Part shown: piece after piece, positions 16,828 through 24,445 of the stretch
Numbering within the stretch: the stretch's first letter is position 1
Layout of the letters: each line of letters starts with the position of its first letter
From: Streptomyces ruber
GTDB lineage: Bacteria > Actinomycetota > Actinomycetes > Streptomycetales > Streptomycetaceae
Direction of reading: 5' to 3'
DNA: 64,000 nt
Assembly (NCBI RefSeq): GCF_014648075.1
Contig: NZ_BMQK01000001.1
Coordinates: forward strand, 248,001-312,000
Position numbers and translations under genes: made by a program
Notes under the pieces: generated by a model
Databases searched by the model: none
What the model was told of the DNA's origin: nothing
What the model saw: only the letters and a program-made list of their open reading frames with translations

Positions 16828-18306
16828 GTGACCAGTACCACCGCTGACCGACCACGCGCCCGACTCCCGGGGCGGCCCGATACCGCCAAGCATCGCCGCC
16901 CCGGGAGCCCCGCCCCTCCTGACCAAGCCAGCCAGAAGGAGACCGCCATCTTCACCCGCACCACTCCGCCCCCGCTCCCGGAACTGACCAAGCTGGCCCA
17001 AGACGGCACCCTGCCGGGCATCCTCCGCCAGCTCTCCGGACTCGGCGGCTGCACCACCCCCATCCGCCTCGACGGCCACCGCACCGAGTACGACATCGAC
17101 ACCGGAACCGGTGAAATCGGCCGCGTCCTGCACCACCTCGACTCCGCCGACCTCCCCGCCGGCCAACTCCTCGTCCGCTGCAACAACCGCCGTACGACCC
17201 GCTGTGCGGCCTGTGCCGAGGTGTACCGCCGCGACACCTTCCAGCTGATCACTTCTGGCCTGCGCGGCGGCAAGGGCGTCCCCGAACGGGTCGGCACCCA
17301 CCCGCGCGTCTTCGCCACCCTCACCGCGCCCAGCTTCGGCCCCGTCCACAACCGGCCCTCCGGCCCGGCCGGGACCGTCCGCCCCTGCCGCTGCGGCGTC
17401 CGCCACGACCAGGAGGACGCCGTACTCGGCACCCCGCTCGACCCCGACACCTACGACTACGACGCGGCCGTGCTCTGGAACGCGCACGCCGGGCCGCTCT
17501 GGCAGCGCTTCTCCATCTACCTGCGCCGCGAGGTCGCCAAGCGCGCGGGCCTGTCACAGCGGCTCTTCCGGCAGCACGCGCGCGTGTCCTTCGCCAAGGT
17601 CGCCGAGTACCAGAAGCGCGGCGCCGTCCACTTCCACGCCGTCATCCGCCTCGACGGTCCCACCGGCGGCGACACCCCGCCCCCGCCCTGGGCCACCGCA
17701 GAACTGCTCACCGATGCCATCGGCGCCGCCGCTGCCAAGGTCCGCGTGGACGGCCCGGTCATCGACGGACGCGCCCACACCTTCACCTTCGGCCGCCAAC
17801 TCGACGTCCGCACCATCCGCTCCGCCGACTTCAACGACGGCCAGGAGGTCACCGAGCGGGCTGTCGCCTAGTACATCGCCAAGTACGCCACCAAGGGTGC
17901 CGAGACCGCGACCGGAGCCCTGGACCGGCCGCTGAAGTTCGTCGCCGAGCTGGCCCAGCTCGACATCAGCGAGCATGCCCGGCGCCTGATCCGCGCTGCC
18001 TGGGCGCTCGGCGCCCGCAAGGACCTGGAGAACCTGCGGCTCCGGGCCTGGGCCCACATGCTCGGCTTCCGCGGCCACTTCTCCACCAAGTCCCGCCGCT
18101 ACTCCACCACCCTCGGCGCCCTCCGCGACGCCCGCGCCGAATGGCGCCGCGCCCAAGCCGCGGCAGCGAACGGCCCGGAACCCGAGACGACGTACGTCCT
18201 CGCCCACTGGGTCTTCGCCGGAACCGGCCTCTCCGACGCCGAAGCCTGGCTCGCCGCGTCCCTCGAACCCGCCCCCGGCACAGAAGGAGAACCCACCCGT
18301 GCATGA
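16828..18306 (+). pseudogene. repSA: RepSA-type replication initiator interrupted by an in-frame amber codon
   Basis: One frame encodes a RepSA-family rolling-circle initiator, but codon 17869-17871 is TAG. Before it lie zinc-finger-like cysteines (RCNNRRTTRCAAC) and the HUH-type metal motif (residues 268-270 in GAVHFHAV). After it, without frame change, comes YIAKYATKG, holding the tyrosine expected to nick DNA (codon 17884-17886), then 130 more residues to TGA 18306. The truncated 347-residue product would lack the catalytic tyrosine. The start is also odd: a strong AGAAGGAG at 16934-16941 precedes an ATC (16948), not ATG; GTG 16828 has no RBS. Options are a true pseudogene, suppression or readthrough, or a sequence error. 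Confidence 0.85.
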
Positions 18307-18481
18307 CGACGTGCTGTTGACGGTGCCCGACGTGATGGCGCGGCTGAAGCTCGGCCGGTCCAAGGTCTACGACCTCATCCGCTCCCGGCGCCTGCCCTCG
18401 ATCACCATCGGCCGGTGCCGTCGCATCCCTGCATGGGCTGTCCGCGAGTACATCACCAACGAACTGGAGGCGGCGGCCTGA
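18299..18481 (+). CDS. xis: excisionase / MerR-like helix-turn-helix (Xis)
   Basis: A 60-residue winged-helix protein: LLTVPDVMARLKLGRSKVYD, RSRRLPSITIGRCRRIP and WAVREYI. These small HTH_17-type proteins next to integrases act as excisionases by bending att DNA. GTG 18299 is preceded by GAAGGAG and overlaps the end of rep by 8 bp. The stop overlaps the int start (TGATG), so Xis and Int are coupled. Confidence 0.85.
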   Translation: MHDDVLLTVPDVMARLKLGRSKVYDLIRSRRLPSITIGRCRRIPAWAVREYITNELEAAA

Positions 18482-19635
18482 TGGCCCAGCAGCGCAAGCG
18501 GAAGAACCCCAACGGTGCGGGCACCATCACCAAGCGCAAGGACGGCCGTTTCCAGTGCGCGGTGTACGTCCTCCAGCCGGACGGCACCCGCGCCCGCAAG
18601 TTCGCCTACGGCAAGACCTGGGCCGAGTGCGACGCCAAGCGTCGGGAGCTCCTCGACAAGGTGGACCAGGGCGTGCCCGTGCCCACCAGATCGGCGAGGC
18701 TCGCCGAGTGGCTGCCGTACTGGCTGGACAACATCGTCAAGCCTCGGCGGAAGCTCAGCACGTACGACAAGTACGAGGCGCACGTGCGGCTCTACCTGGT
18801 GCCCCTGCTCGGCTCCAAGCGGCTCGACTCCCTCGGCGTCGCCGACGTCCGGCGCTTCCTCGTCCGCCTGGAGAAGGAGACCACGGCGGCAACCGCCAAG
18901 GAGTCGCACCGGGTTCTGCGCTCGGCGCTGTCCTCCGCCTGCCGCGAGGAACTGATCACGCGCAACGTCGCCAAGCTCGTCGAGCCGCCCCGGACGGACA
19001 CGCCCGAGCTGCGTCCCTGGACCCTGGACGAGACGCTCGACTTCCTTGCGGCATCCCGCACTGACCCGCTCTACGCGGCCTTCGTGCTCGCCATCATGAT
19101 GGGGCTGCGTCGAGGGGAGATCGTCGGGCTTCGCTGGTCCGACGTCGACCTGGACAACCGCATCCTCTACGTCCGCCACCAGGTCCAGCGGCGCCGTGGC
19201 GTCCTGTACGACGACGACCCCAAGAGCCGCCGTCGCCGGGCCGTCCCGCTGCCCGCGCTCTGCATCGCGCCCCTGCGCTGGCACCGGATGCGGCAGGCGG
19301 ACGCTCGCGCCAAGGCGGGGGAGAAGTGGGAGGGCTCCGACTACGTCTTCGCCACCCGGACCGGGCGCCCGATCGAGCCGCGCAACCTCTACCGCTCCTT
19401 CACGCGCGTCGCCGAGTCCGCCGGCCTTCGCGTCATCCGGCTGCACGATGCTCGCCACGGCACGGCGACCCTCCTCACCGCGGCCGGAGTCGCGCCCCGC
19501 GTCGTGATGGAGATTCTCGGGCACAGCCAGATCAGCATCACCATGGACGTCTACACGAACGTCGTGCAGGACACCCAGCGCGAGGCCATGAGCCACATGG
19601 ACCGGCTGCTCAGGAGGCGCCCCAGGCGTCAGTGA
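18481..19635 (+). CDS. int: tyrosine site-specific integrase
   Basis: A 384-residue tyrosine recombinase. A basic N-terminal arm-binding domain (about 1-60) is followed by a SAM-like core-binding domain (about 65-165) and the catalytic domain (about 180-375). Visible catalytic residues are R in GLRRGEIVGL, H-x-x-R in LHDARHG, H in LGHSQ and the tyrosine in MDVYTN. It lies 78 bp from the intact tRNA-Arg that forms the attachment site. Expected reaction: recombination between attP and the 3' half of the tRNA gene, reversed with Xis. ATG 18481 overlaps the xis stop. Confidence 0.95.
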   Translation: MAQQRKRKNPNGAGTITKRKDGRFQCAVYVLQPDGTRARKFAYGKTWAECDAKRRELLDKVDQGVPVPTRSARLAEWLPYWLDNIVKPRRKLSTYDKYEAHVRLYLVPLLGSKRLDSLGVADVRRFLVRLEKETTAATAKESHRVLRSALSSACREELITRNVAKLVEPPRTDTPELRPWTLDETLDFLAASRTDPLYAAFVLAIMMGLRRGEIVGLRWSDVDLDNRILYVRHQVQRRRGVLYDDDPKSRRRRAVPLPALCIAPLRWHRMRQADARAKAGEKWEGSDYVFATRTGRPIEPRNLYRSFTRVAESAGLRVIRLHDARHGTATLLTAAGVAPRVVMEILGHSQISITMDVYTNVVQDTQREAMSHMDRLLRRRPRRQ

Positions 19636-19643
19636 CCGTCGTC

Positions 19644-19666
19644 GTTGATGTCAGATCTAGATGTCA
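19644..19666 (+). promoter_or_regulatory. putative integrase arm-type site, right end
   Basis: GTTGATGTCA, 6 bp, GATGTCA, matching the copy at 9756-9778 in words, orientation and spacing. It lies between the int stop and the terminator. Confidence 0.6.
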
Positions 19667-19707
19667 AAGAGCCGCCCACCCATGACGTCATGGGTGGGCG
19701 GCTCTTT
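19666..19707. terminator. 42-bp perfect palindrome, bidirectional terminator
   Basis: A gap-free perfect palindrome centred at 19686.5, with A-rich start and T-rich end in both directions. It separates int from the tRNA-Arg gene, whose transcript approaches from the other side 4 bp away. Confidence 0.85.
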
Positions 19708-19711
19708 GAGC

Positions 19712-19787
19712 TGGTGCCCCCGGCAGGATTCGAACCTGCGACACCCGCTTTAGGAGAGCGGTGCTCTATCCCCTGAGCTACGAAGGC
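19712..19787 (-). tRNA. tRNA-Arg (anticodon CCU)
   Basis: Read on the minus strand it folds as a complete cloverleaf: acceptor GCCTTCG with CGGGGGC, D arm GCTC/GAGC, anticodon stem CCGCT/AGCGG with loop CTCCTAA (anticodon CCT), T arm GCAGG/CCTGC with loop TTCGAAT. CCA is encoded. Total 76 nt. It is the attachment gene of the AICE: its 5' half is chromosomal and its 3' half is the 43-bp repeat plus element-derived CCA. Confidence 0.97.
19714..19756. repeat. attachment site within tRNA-Arg
   Basis: Identical over 43 bp to 9629-9671. Identity stops in the anticodon loop region on one side and right after the discriminator base on the other. Confidence 0.93.
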
Positions 19788-20119
19788 GAGGCTCCCGCGA
19801 GCCCTGAGTGTCCTGGGACAGGTGTTGCAGCTGTGAGACGTGGCACCCCGCGTGACGCGCTGCAGCGCCTGTCAGGGCGCTCGTTCCACAGCGTACCGGA
19901 TGGGGACTCGGGGGAGCGCTGGTGTCCAGGAGTCGAGTGGAAGGAGTGGCCGGAGGGGCGCGGAGAGGTTCCGGTCGGGTGGGTGGTGCGGTTCGTGAGG
20001 GCGCCCGGTCGGATGGTGACTGGCAGGGCGCGCGGGAGTGGGGCAGTGGCGTGGTGGAGGGGGGCAAGCGGCGCGAACGGTGCAGCGCGTGTGCCCGCTG
20101 CGTACCGACTGCGTAGGGA
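19788..20119. other. intergenic region upstream of tRNA-Arg
   Basis: About 330 bp between the tRNA and the narG remnant. The tRNA promoter should lie here on the minus strand, but I cannot point to clear boxes. No supported gene. Confidence 0.4.
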
Positions 20120-21935
20120 GTGAGCACGGTGGGACGGCGTGGCGCTCGGCGGGAAGCGGAACGGGTGGCGGGGGTGGCCGCCGATCGGTTGCTGCGGGTG
20201 GGCGGGAGACGTTGCGGCGGGCCGCCACCACACCCGATCTGCGGGCGGTCTTCCGTACCGATCAGGGGGCAACGACGCGCCGTTCCGTGAGCGGTGGGCC
20301 CATGACAAGGTCGTGGGTCCACCCACGGGGTGAACTGCACGGAGTCCTGTTCGTGGAAGGTGTACGTCAAGGACGGGCTGATCACCTGGGAGGCCCAGGA
20401 GACCGACTACCCGTCCACGGGGCCCGACCGGCCCGAGTACGAGCCGCGTGGCTGTCCGCGGGGCGCCGCCTTCTCCTGGTACACGTACTCGCCGACCCGG
20501 GTGCGGTATCCGCATGCGCGGGGTGTGCTGGTGGAGATGTACGGGAGGCCCGCGCGCGGCTCGGGGATCCCGTGGCGGCCTGGGCCGAGGTCACCGGGGA
20601 GCCGGAGAAGCGGCGGCGGTACCAGGCCGCGCGGGGGAAGGGCGGGCTGGTACGGATCGAGTTCGAGGACCCACGCGCCGGGATCACCGTCACCGTTGGG
20701 ACGAGGCCCTGGAGATCGCGGCCGCCGCCCATGTGCACACCATCGCCGCTCACGGGCCGGACCGGGTGGCCGGGTTCTCGCCCATCCCGGCGATGTCGAT
20801 GGCCTCGCACGCGGTCGGAGCCCGGTTCATGGCGCTGATCGGTGCGCCGGTGCTCACCTTCTACGACTGGTACTCGGACCTGCCGATCGCCTCGCCGCAG
20901 GTGTTCGGGGACCAGACGGACGTACCGGAGTCGGGGGACTGGTGAGACGCCGCGTATCTGGTGATGTGGGGATCGAACGTGCCGGTGACGCGGACGCCGG
21001 ACGCTCACTGGATGGTCGAGGCGCGGTATCGGGGGCAGAAGGTCGTCGTCGTGTCGCCCGACTACGCGGACGCCACCAAGTTCGCGGACGAGTGGCTGCA
21101 TCCGCATCCGGGGACCGATGCCGCCCTGGCCATGGCCATGGGGCATGTCGTCCTCAGCGAGTTCTTCGTGCGGCGGTCGGCGCCCTGCTTCGAGGAGTAC
21201 GTGCGGCGGTTCACCGAGCTGCCGTTCCTCGTCGAGGTCGAAGCCGACGGGTGTGGCGACGTTTTCGTACCGGGCGAGTTCGTCACCGGCGGCGATGCTC
21301 GGGGAGGGCGCAGGCGGCGACCAGTGGAGGCCCGTCCTCCTCGACGCCGGCTCCGGGCGGCCCGTCGCGCCGAACGGCACCCTCGGCGACCGCTGGTTCC
21401 GGCGCGGTGAGGGGCAAGGGCGTTGGAACCTTGATCTCGGGGCTGTCGAGCCCGAGCTGAGTCTTTACCGGCCGGGTGGCGGCGGTGACAGCGTCCGAGT
21501 GGTGCTGCCCCGCTTCGACGGTGGCCGGCGCGTGTACCGCGGTGTGCCGGTGTGCCGGTGTGCCGGTGTGCCGGTGCGCGAGGTGGGGGACGGCTGGTCA
21601 CCACGGTGTTCGATCTGCTGCTCGCGCAGTACGGGGTGCGCCGCGACGGGCTGCCGGGTGAGTGGTCCACCGGGTACGAGGACGCGTCACAGCCGTACAC
21701 GCCCGCCTGGCAGGAGGGCGTCACCTCGGTGCCGGCGGACGCGGTGGTGCGGCTGGCGCGGGAGTTCGCGCACACCGCCGAGAAGACCCGCGGGCGCTGC
21801 GTGATCGTGATGGGGGCCGGGACGAATCACTGGTTTCACTCCGACACTATTTATCGCGCTTTTCTGGGCTTGCTGATGCTTACGGGATGTCAGGGGGTGA
21901 ACGGATCCGGGTGGGCGCACGCGCCGCCCGGATCC
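20120..21935 (+). pseudogene. narG: decayed respiratory nitrate reductase alpha subunit gene (narG remnant)
   Basis: Pieces of NarG appear in order but in shifting frames: [30 protein letters not shown] and [105 protein letters not shown] with GCQGVNGSGWAH. There are several frameshifts, a TGG-to-TGA type stop at 20943-20945, a 36-bp foreign insertion near 20662, and an expanded GGTGTGCCG repeat near 21541. The second half of narG and any narHJI are absent; the next gene converges from 21994. NarG is the molybdenum cofactor subunit of membrane nitrate reductase. The remnant is non-functional. Confidence 0.9.
21541..21575 (+). repeat. 9-bp tandem repeat inside the narG remnant
   Basis: GGTGTGCCG repeated three times with a degenerate fourth copy, disrupting the narG frame. 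Confidence 0.75.
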
Positions 21936-21993
21936 GCCGCGCGCGGGCGGCCGCTGCTGGACACCGGTGCACTGCCGCCGGGCCATCGACGGG

Positions 21994-23328
21994 TCACCGC
22001 CGGGTCACGCGCACCCGGTGGTTGCCGGCCGGGTCGGTGCCCGTGACGGCGACGGTGATGCCGGCGCGTGGGTCCTCGAAGGTCTCACCGGGTACGAACG
22101 TCGCGTCCGACAGCTCCGCGTGGACGTTGGGCGCGCGGGTGCAGCCGCCGCTGTCGCGCCGCGAGTCGTACACCCGTACGGGACCGGCGCCCGTGTCGAC
22201 GGTTGCGTCGACCTTGTAGACGAGGACGCCCGGGCGGCAGACCGCCTTGTCGTTGCCGCCCTGGGTACGCAGTTCGACCGCGTACGCCGTGCGCGCGTCG
22301 AGCGGGAGGACGACCAGTTTCGCGCCCCCGCGCCTCGGCAGCGGGGTGAGCGTGTACTCGGTGGTGCCCGAGGCGCTCGCGCAGCTCACCTGGGTCGCGT
22401 CCAGCCAGCCCAGCTTCCACTTGTGCCAGCCGAGCAGGTCGTTGCCGGCGCCCCAGTCCTCGCTCATGATGTCCCAGTGCCCGACGGCGCCCCCGCCCTC
22501 GTGGGTGTAGAGGTCGGGCAGCCCGAAGACGTGGCCGTTCTCGTGGGGGAGCACCCGATAGCCGGTCTCCCCGTATCCTCCGGAGCCGTCGTCCTGGCGG
22601 CTGTAGACGAAGGACGCGTTGGCGAGCGGCGCCCCGTCGGCGTCCGGCGCCTCGCGGTTGCCCGCGAAGGTCACCGACAGGACGGTGTCCAGGGCGGAGG
22701 GGCCGGCGTTCGGGGTGACCAGCACGTTCACGAGGTCGTAGGCGCGGAAGTCCACCACCGGGTCGGCCGTGGTCACCAGGTCCTCGACCAGTTTCCGGTA
22801 GCCGGGTTCGAAGGGGGCGCCGCGCTCTATGCCGTACTCGCCGAACGGCTCGGGCATGCGCAGCCAGTGCCCGACCGGCGCCTCGGGCCGGTAGTCGAGC
22901 CTTCCGTAGGAACTGGTGGCGAACCATGCGCGGGTCTGCGGGGCGAACTCCGCGAGCCGGTCCAGGGCGGTGCCCTCACCGGGGGCGTCCGAGAAGTCGA
23001 TCATCAGGTTGAGGGCGCGTACGGTGCCCGTGGAGCGGGCGTAGCCGGACGGGGTCGGGACGCCCTCCGTCATCTGTACGTCGAGCGGTCCGCTGATCAT
23101 GCAGGGTGCCAGGGGCGTGCCGTGGCCGAGTGGACGGGCGCCGGCGGTCTCCGTGGGGTGTCCCCTCAGGTGCCCGGTGCCCGCGGACGTGCTGACCGCG
23201 AGCGTGAGGGCGGTGACCGAGGCGAGCGCGGCCACGCGGCGGGGCCGTATCCGGCGACGGGCGCCCCGGCCGGCTCCGGCGGGGGGTATCCCGCTGATGG
23301 GAGGCATCCGGCTGGTGGCTCGCTGCAT
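21994..23328 (-). CDS. secreted M6-family metalloprotease domain protein
   Basis: A 444-residue exported protein. A basic N-terminus then a hydrophobic stretch (about residues 30-48; VAALASVTALTLAVSTSAG) forms the signal peptide. The M6 (immune inhibitor A-like) zinc site is HENGHVFGLPD at about residue 255, with YDLVNVLVTPNAG before it and WDIMSEDWGAGN after it, the latter holding the expected Met-turn region. ATG 23328 follows GAGGG; earlier in-frame starts lie in a region without protein-like composition. It converges on the narG remnant. The last ~60 residues form a beta-rich tail, part of which (EDPRAGIT) is copied into narG. Confidence 0.85.
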   Translation of the reverse strand: MQRATSRMPPISGIPPAGAGRGARRRIRPRRVAALASVTALTLAVSTSAGTGHLRGHPTETAGARPLGHGTPLAPCMISGPLDVQMTEGVPTPSGYARSTGTVRALNLMIDFSDAPGEGTALDRLAEFAPQTRAWFATSSYGRLDYRPEAPVGHWLRMPEPFGEYGIERGAPFEPGYRKLVEDLVTTADPVVDFRAYDLVNVLVTPNAGPSALDTVLSVTFAGNREAPDADGAPLANASFVYSRQDDGSGGYGETGYRVLPHENGHVFGLPDLYTHEGGGAVGHWDIMSEDWGAGNDLLGWHKWKLGWLDATQVSCASASGTTEYTLTPLPRRGGAKLVVLPLDARTAYAVELRTQGGNDKAVCRPGVLVYKVDATVDTGAGPVRVYDSRRDSGGCTRAPNVHAELSDATFVPGETFEDPRAGITVAVTGTDPAGNHRVRVTRR

Positions 23329-23629
23329 GCATGGATCCCTCGTCCCACGGCAGCCGCCGGTACCTGGCTGCACTCTTTCGATCACCCTGGAACGAGGGCG
23401 GTGCGGGCGCGCGCTGGGGAAGACCGATCGTGGGTTACCGGTCCGTACGGACGTGCGTACGGGTATGACGCAGGTCACACAAGAAGAGGCGGCCGGGCGA
23501 AATAACCGGGGACCGGCTCCCCGTTTAGTCAGGTGTCCGCGTGAAACGGGGAGCCCTTCCCCGGATCGTTGAGCGCGGCTCAAGAGCTACACGGAGCTAC
23601 ACGGCTCGAGAGTTACGGAGGAGTGCACC

Positions 23630-24274
23630 GTGCAGACCGCGCATCCCGCACCGCGTAAGGCGCCCCGGCCGCGCGCCGACGCCCTGCGCAACCGGGAGCG
23701 GATCGTCACCGCCGCCCGGGAGATGTTCGTCGAGTTCGGCCCCGAGGTGCCGCTGGACGAGATCGCCCGCCGGGCCGGCGTCGGCAACGCCACGCTGTAC
23801 CGCAACTTCCCGGACCGCGACGCACTCGTACGGGAGGTCGTCTGCTCCGTCATCGACCGCACGGCCGAGGCGGCGGAGGCCGCGCTGACCGAGACGGGCG
23901 ACGCCTTCGAGGCGCTGTCCCGGTTCGTGCACACCGCGGCCGACGAGCGGATCAACGCGCTGTGCCCGATGATGTCCAGCACCTTCGACCAGCACCACCC
24001 GGATCTCGTCGCCGCACGCGAGCGGGTCGAGCGGCACGTGGCGGCGCTCATGGAGCGCGCCGGCGCGGCCGGCCAACTCCGCCCGGACGTGGGCGTGGGT
24101 GACCTGATGGTCGCGGTCGCCCAGCTCAGCCGACCCCCGGCCGGCGCCGCGTGCCTGCACGTCGACCGGTTCGTACACCGTCATCTGCAGTTGTTCCTGG
24201 ACGGGTTGCGGGCTCCGGCCCGGTCGGACCTGCCCGGCACGACCACGACCCTGGAGGATCTGCGGCAGGCCTGA
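23630..24274 (+). CDS. TetR-family repressor
   Basis: A 214-residue regulator. The N-terminal HTH (about 18-65) reads RERIVTAAREMFVEFGPEVP and VGNATLYRNFPDRDALV. The C-terminal ligand domain contains a histidine-rich segment MSSTFDQHHPDL. GTG 23630 follows GGAGGAG. The DHA2-type exporter gene 170 bp downstream on the same strand is the probable target, so the pair is probably a drug-responsive efflux unit. Confidence 0.9.
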   Translation: MQTAHPAPRKAPRPRADALRNRERIVTAAREMFVEFGPEVPLDEIARRAGVGNATLYRNFPDRDALVREVVCSVIDRTAEAAEAALTETGDAFEALSRFVHTAADERINALCPMMSSTFDQHHPDLVAARERVERHVAALMERAGAAGQLRPDVGVGDLMVAVAQLSRPPAGAACLHVDRFVHRHLQLFLDGLRAPARSDLPGTTTTLEDLRQA

Positions 24275-24388
24275 CCGTCGGCCCACACGGTCCTCCACAC
24301 ACGCCACTGGCAGTTCTCGCACGCTCACCCGGCCGTCGGCGACGAGCCGTGTCTTGCTGTTCGCGTTTTTTCGTTTTTTCGCCCTTTT

Positions 24389-24416
24389 TCTCGCGAAGTC
24401 GTTTTGCTTCGCGAGA
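24389..24416 (+). promoter_or_regulatory. hairpin/dyad before the MFS exporter gene
   Basis: TCTCGCGAAG, 8 bp, CTTCGCGAGA, 30 bp before the start codon and directly after three T runs (about 24364-24389) unusual for this genome. It could be a TetR operator dyad or a leader hairpin. Confidence 0.5.
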
Positions 24417-24445
24417 ACCTACGAAGTCCTGAAGTGGGTACCTCC

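Larger units (their letters stand above)
9672..19756 (+). mobile_element. pSAM2-like actinomycete integrative and conjugative element (AICE)
   Basis: About 10.1 kb between 43-bp direct repeats, integrated at tRNA-Arg(CCU). It carries the full AICE set: tyrosine integrase and excisionase next to the intact tRNA, a RepSA-type rolling-circle initiator (with an amber codon), an FtsK/SpoIIIE-like transfer protein, small spread/transfer proteins, a KorSA-like GntR repressor, a Pif-like Nudix protein, an SCO3933-type regulator and a HATPase. A YaaC-like cargo gene of lower GC sits at the far end. Known AICEs excise, replicate as double-stranded circles and transfer as double-stranded DNA. The damaged rep may leave this copy unable to replicate. 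Confidence 0.93.
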
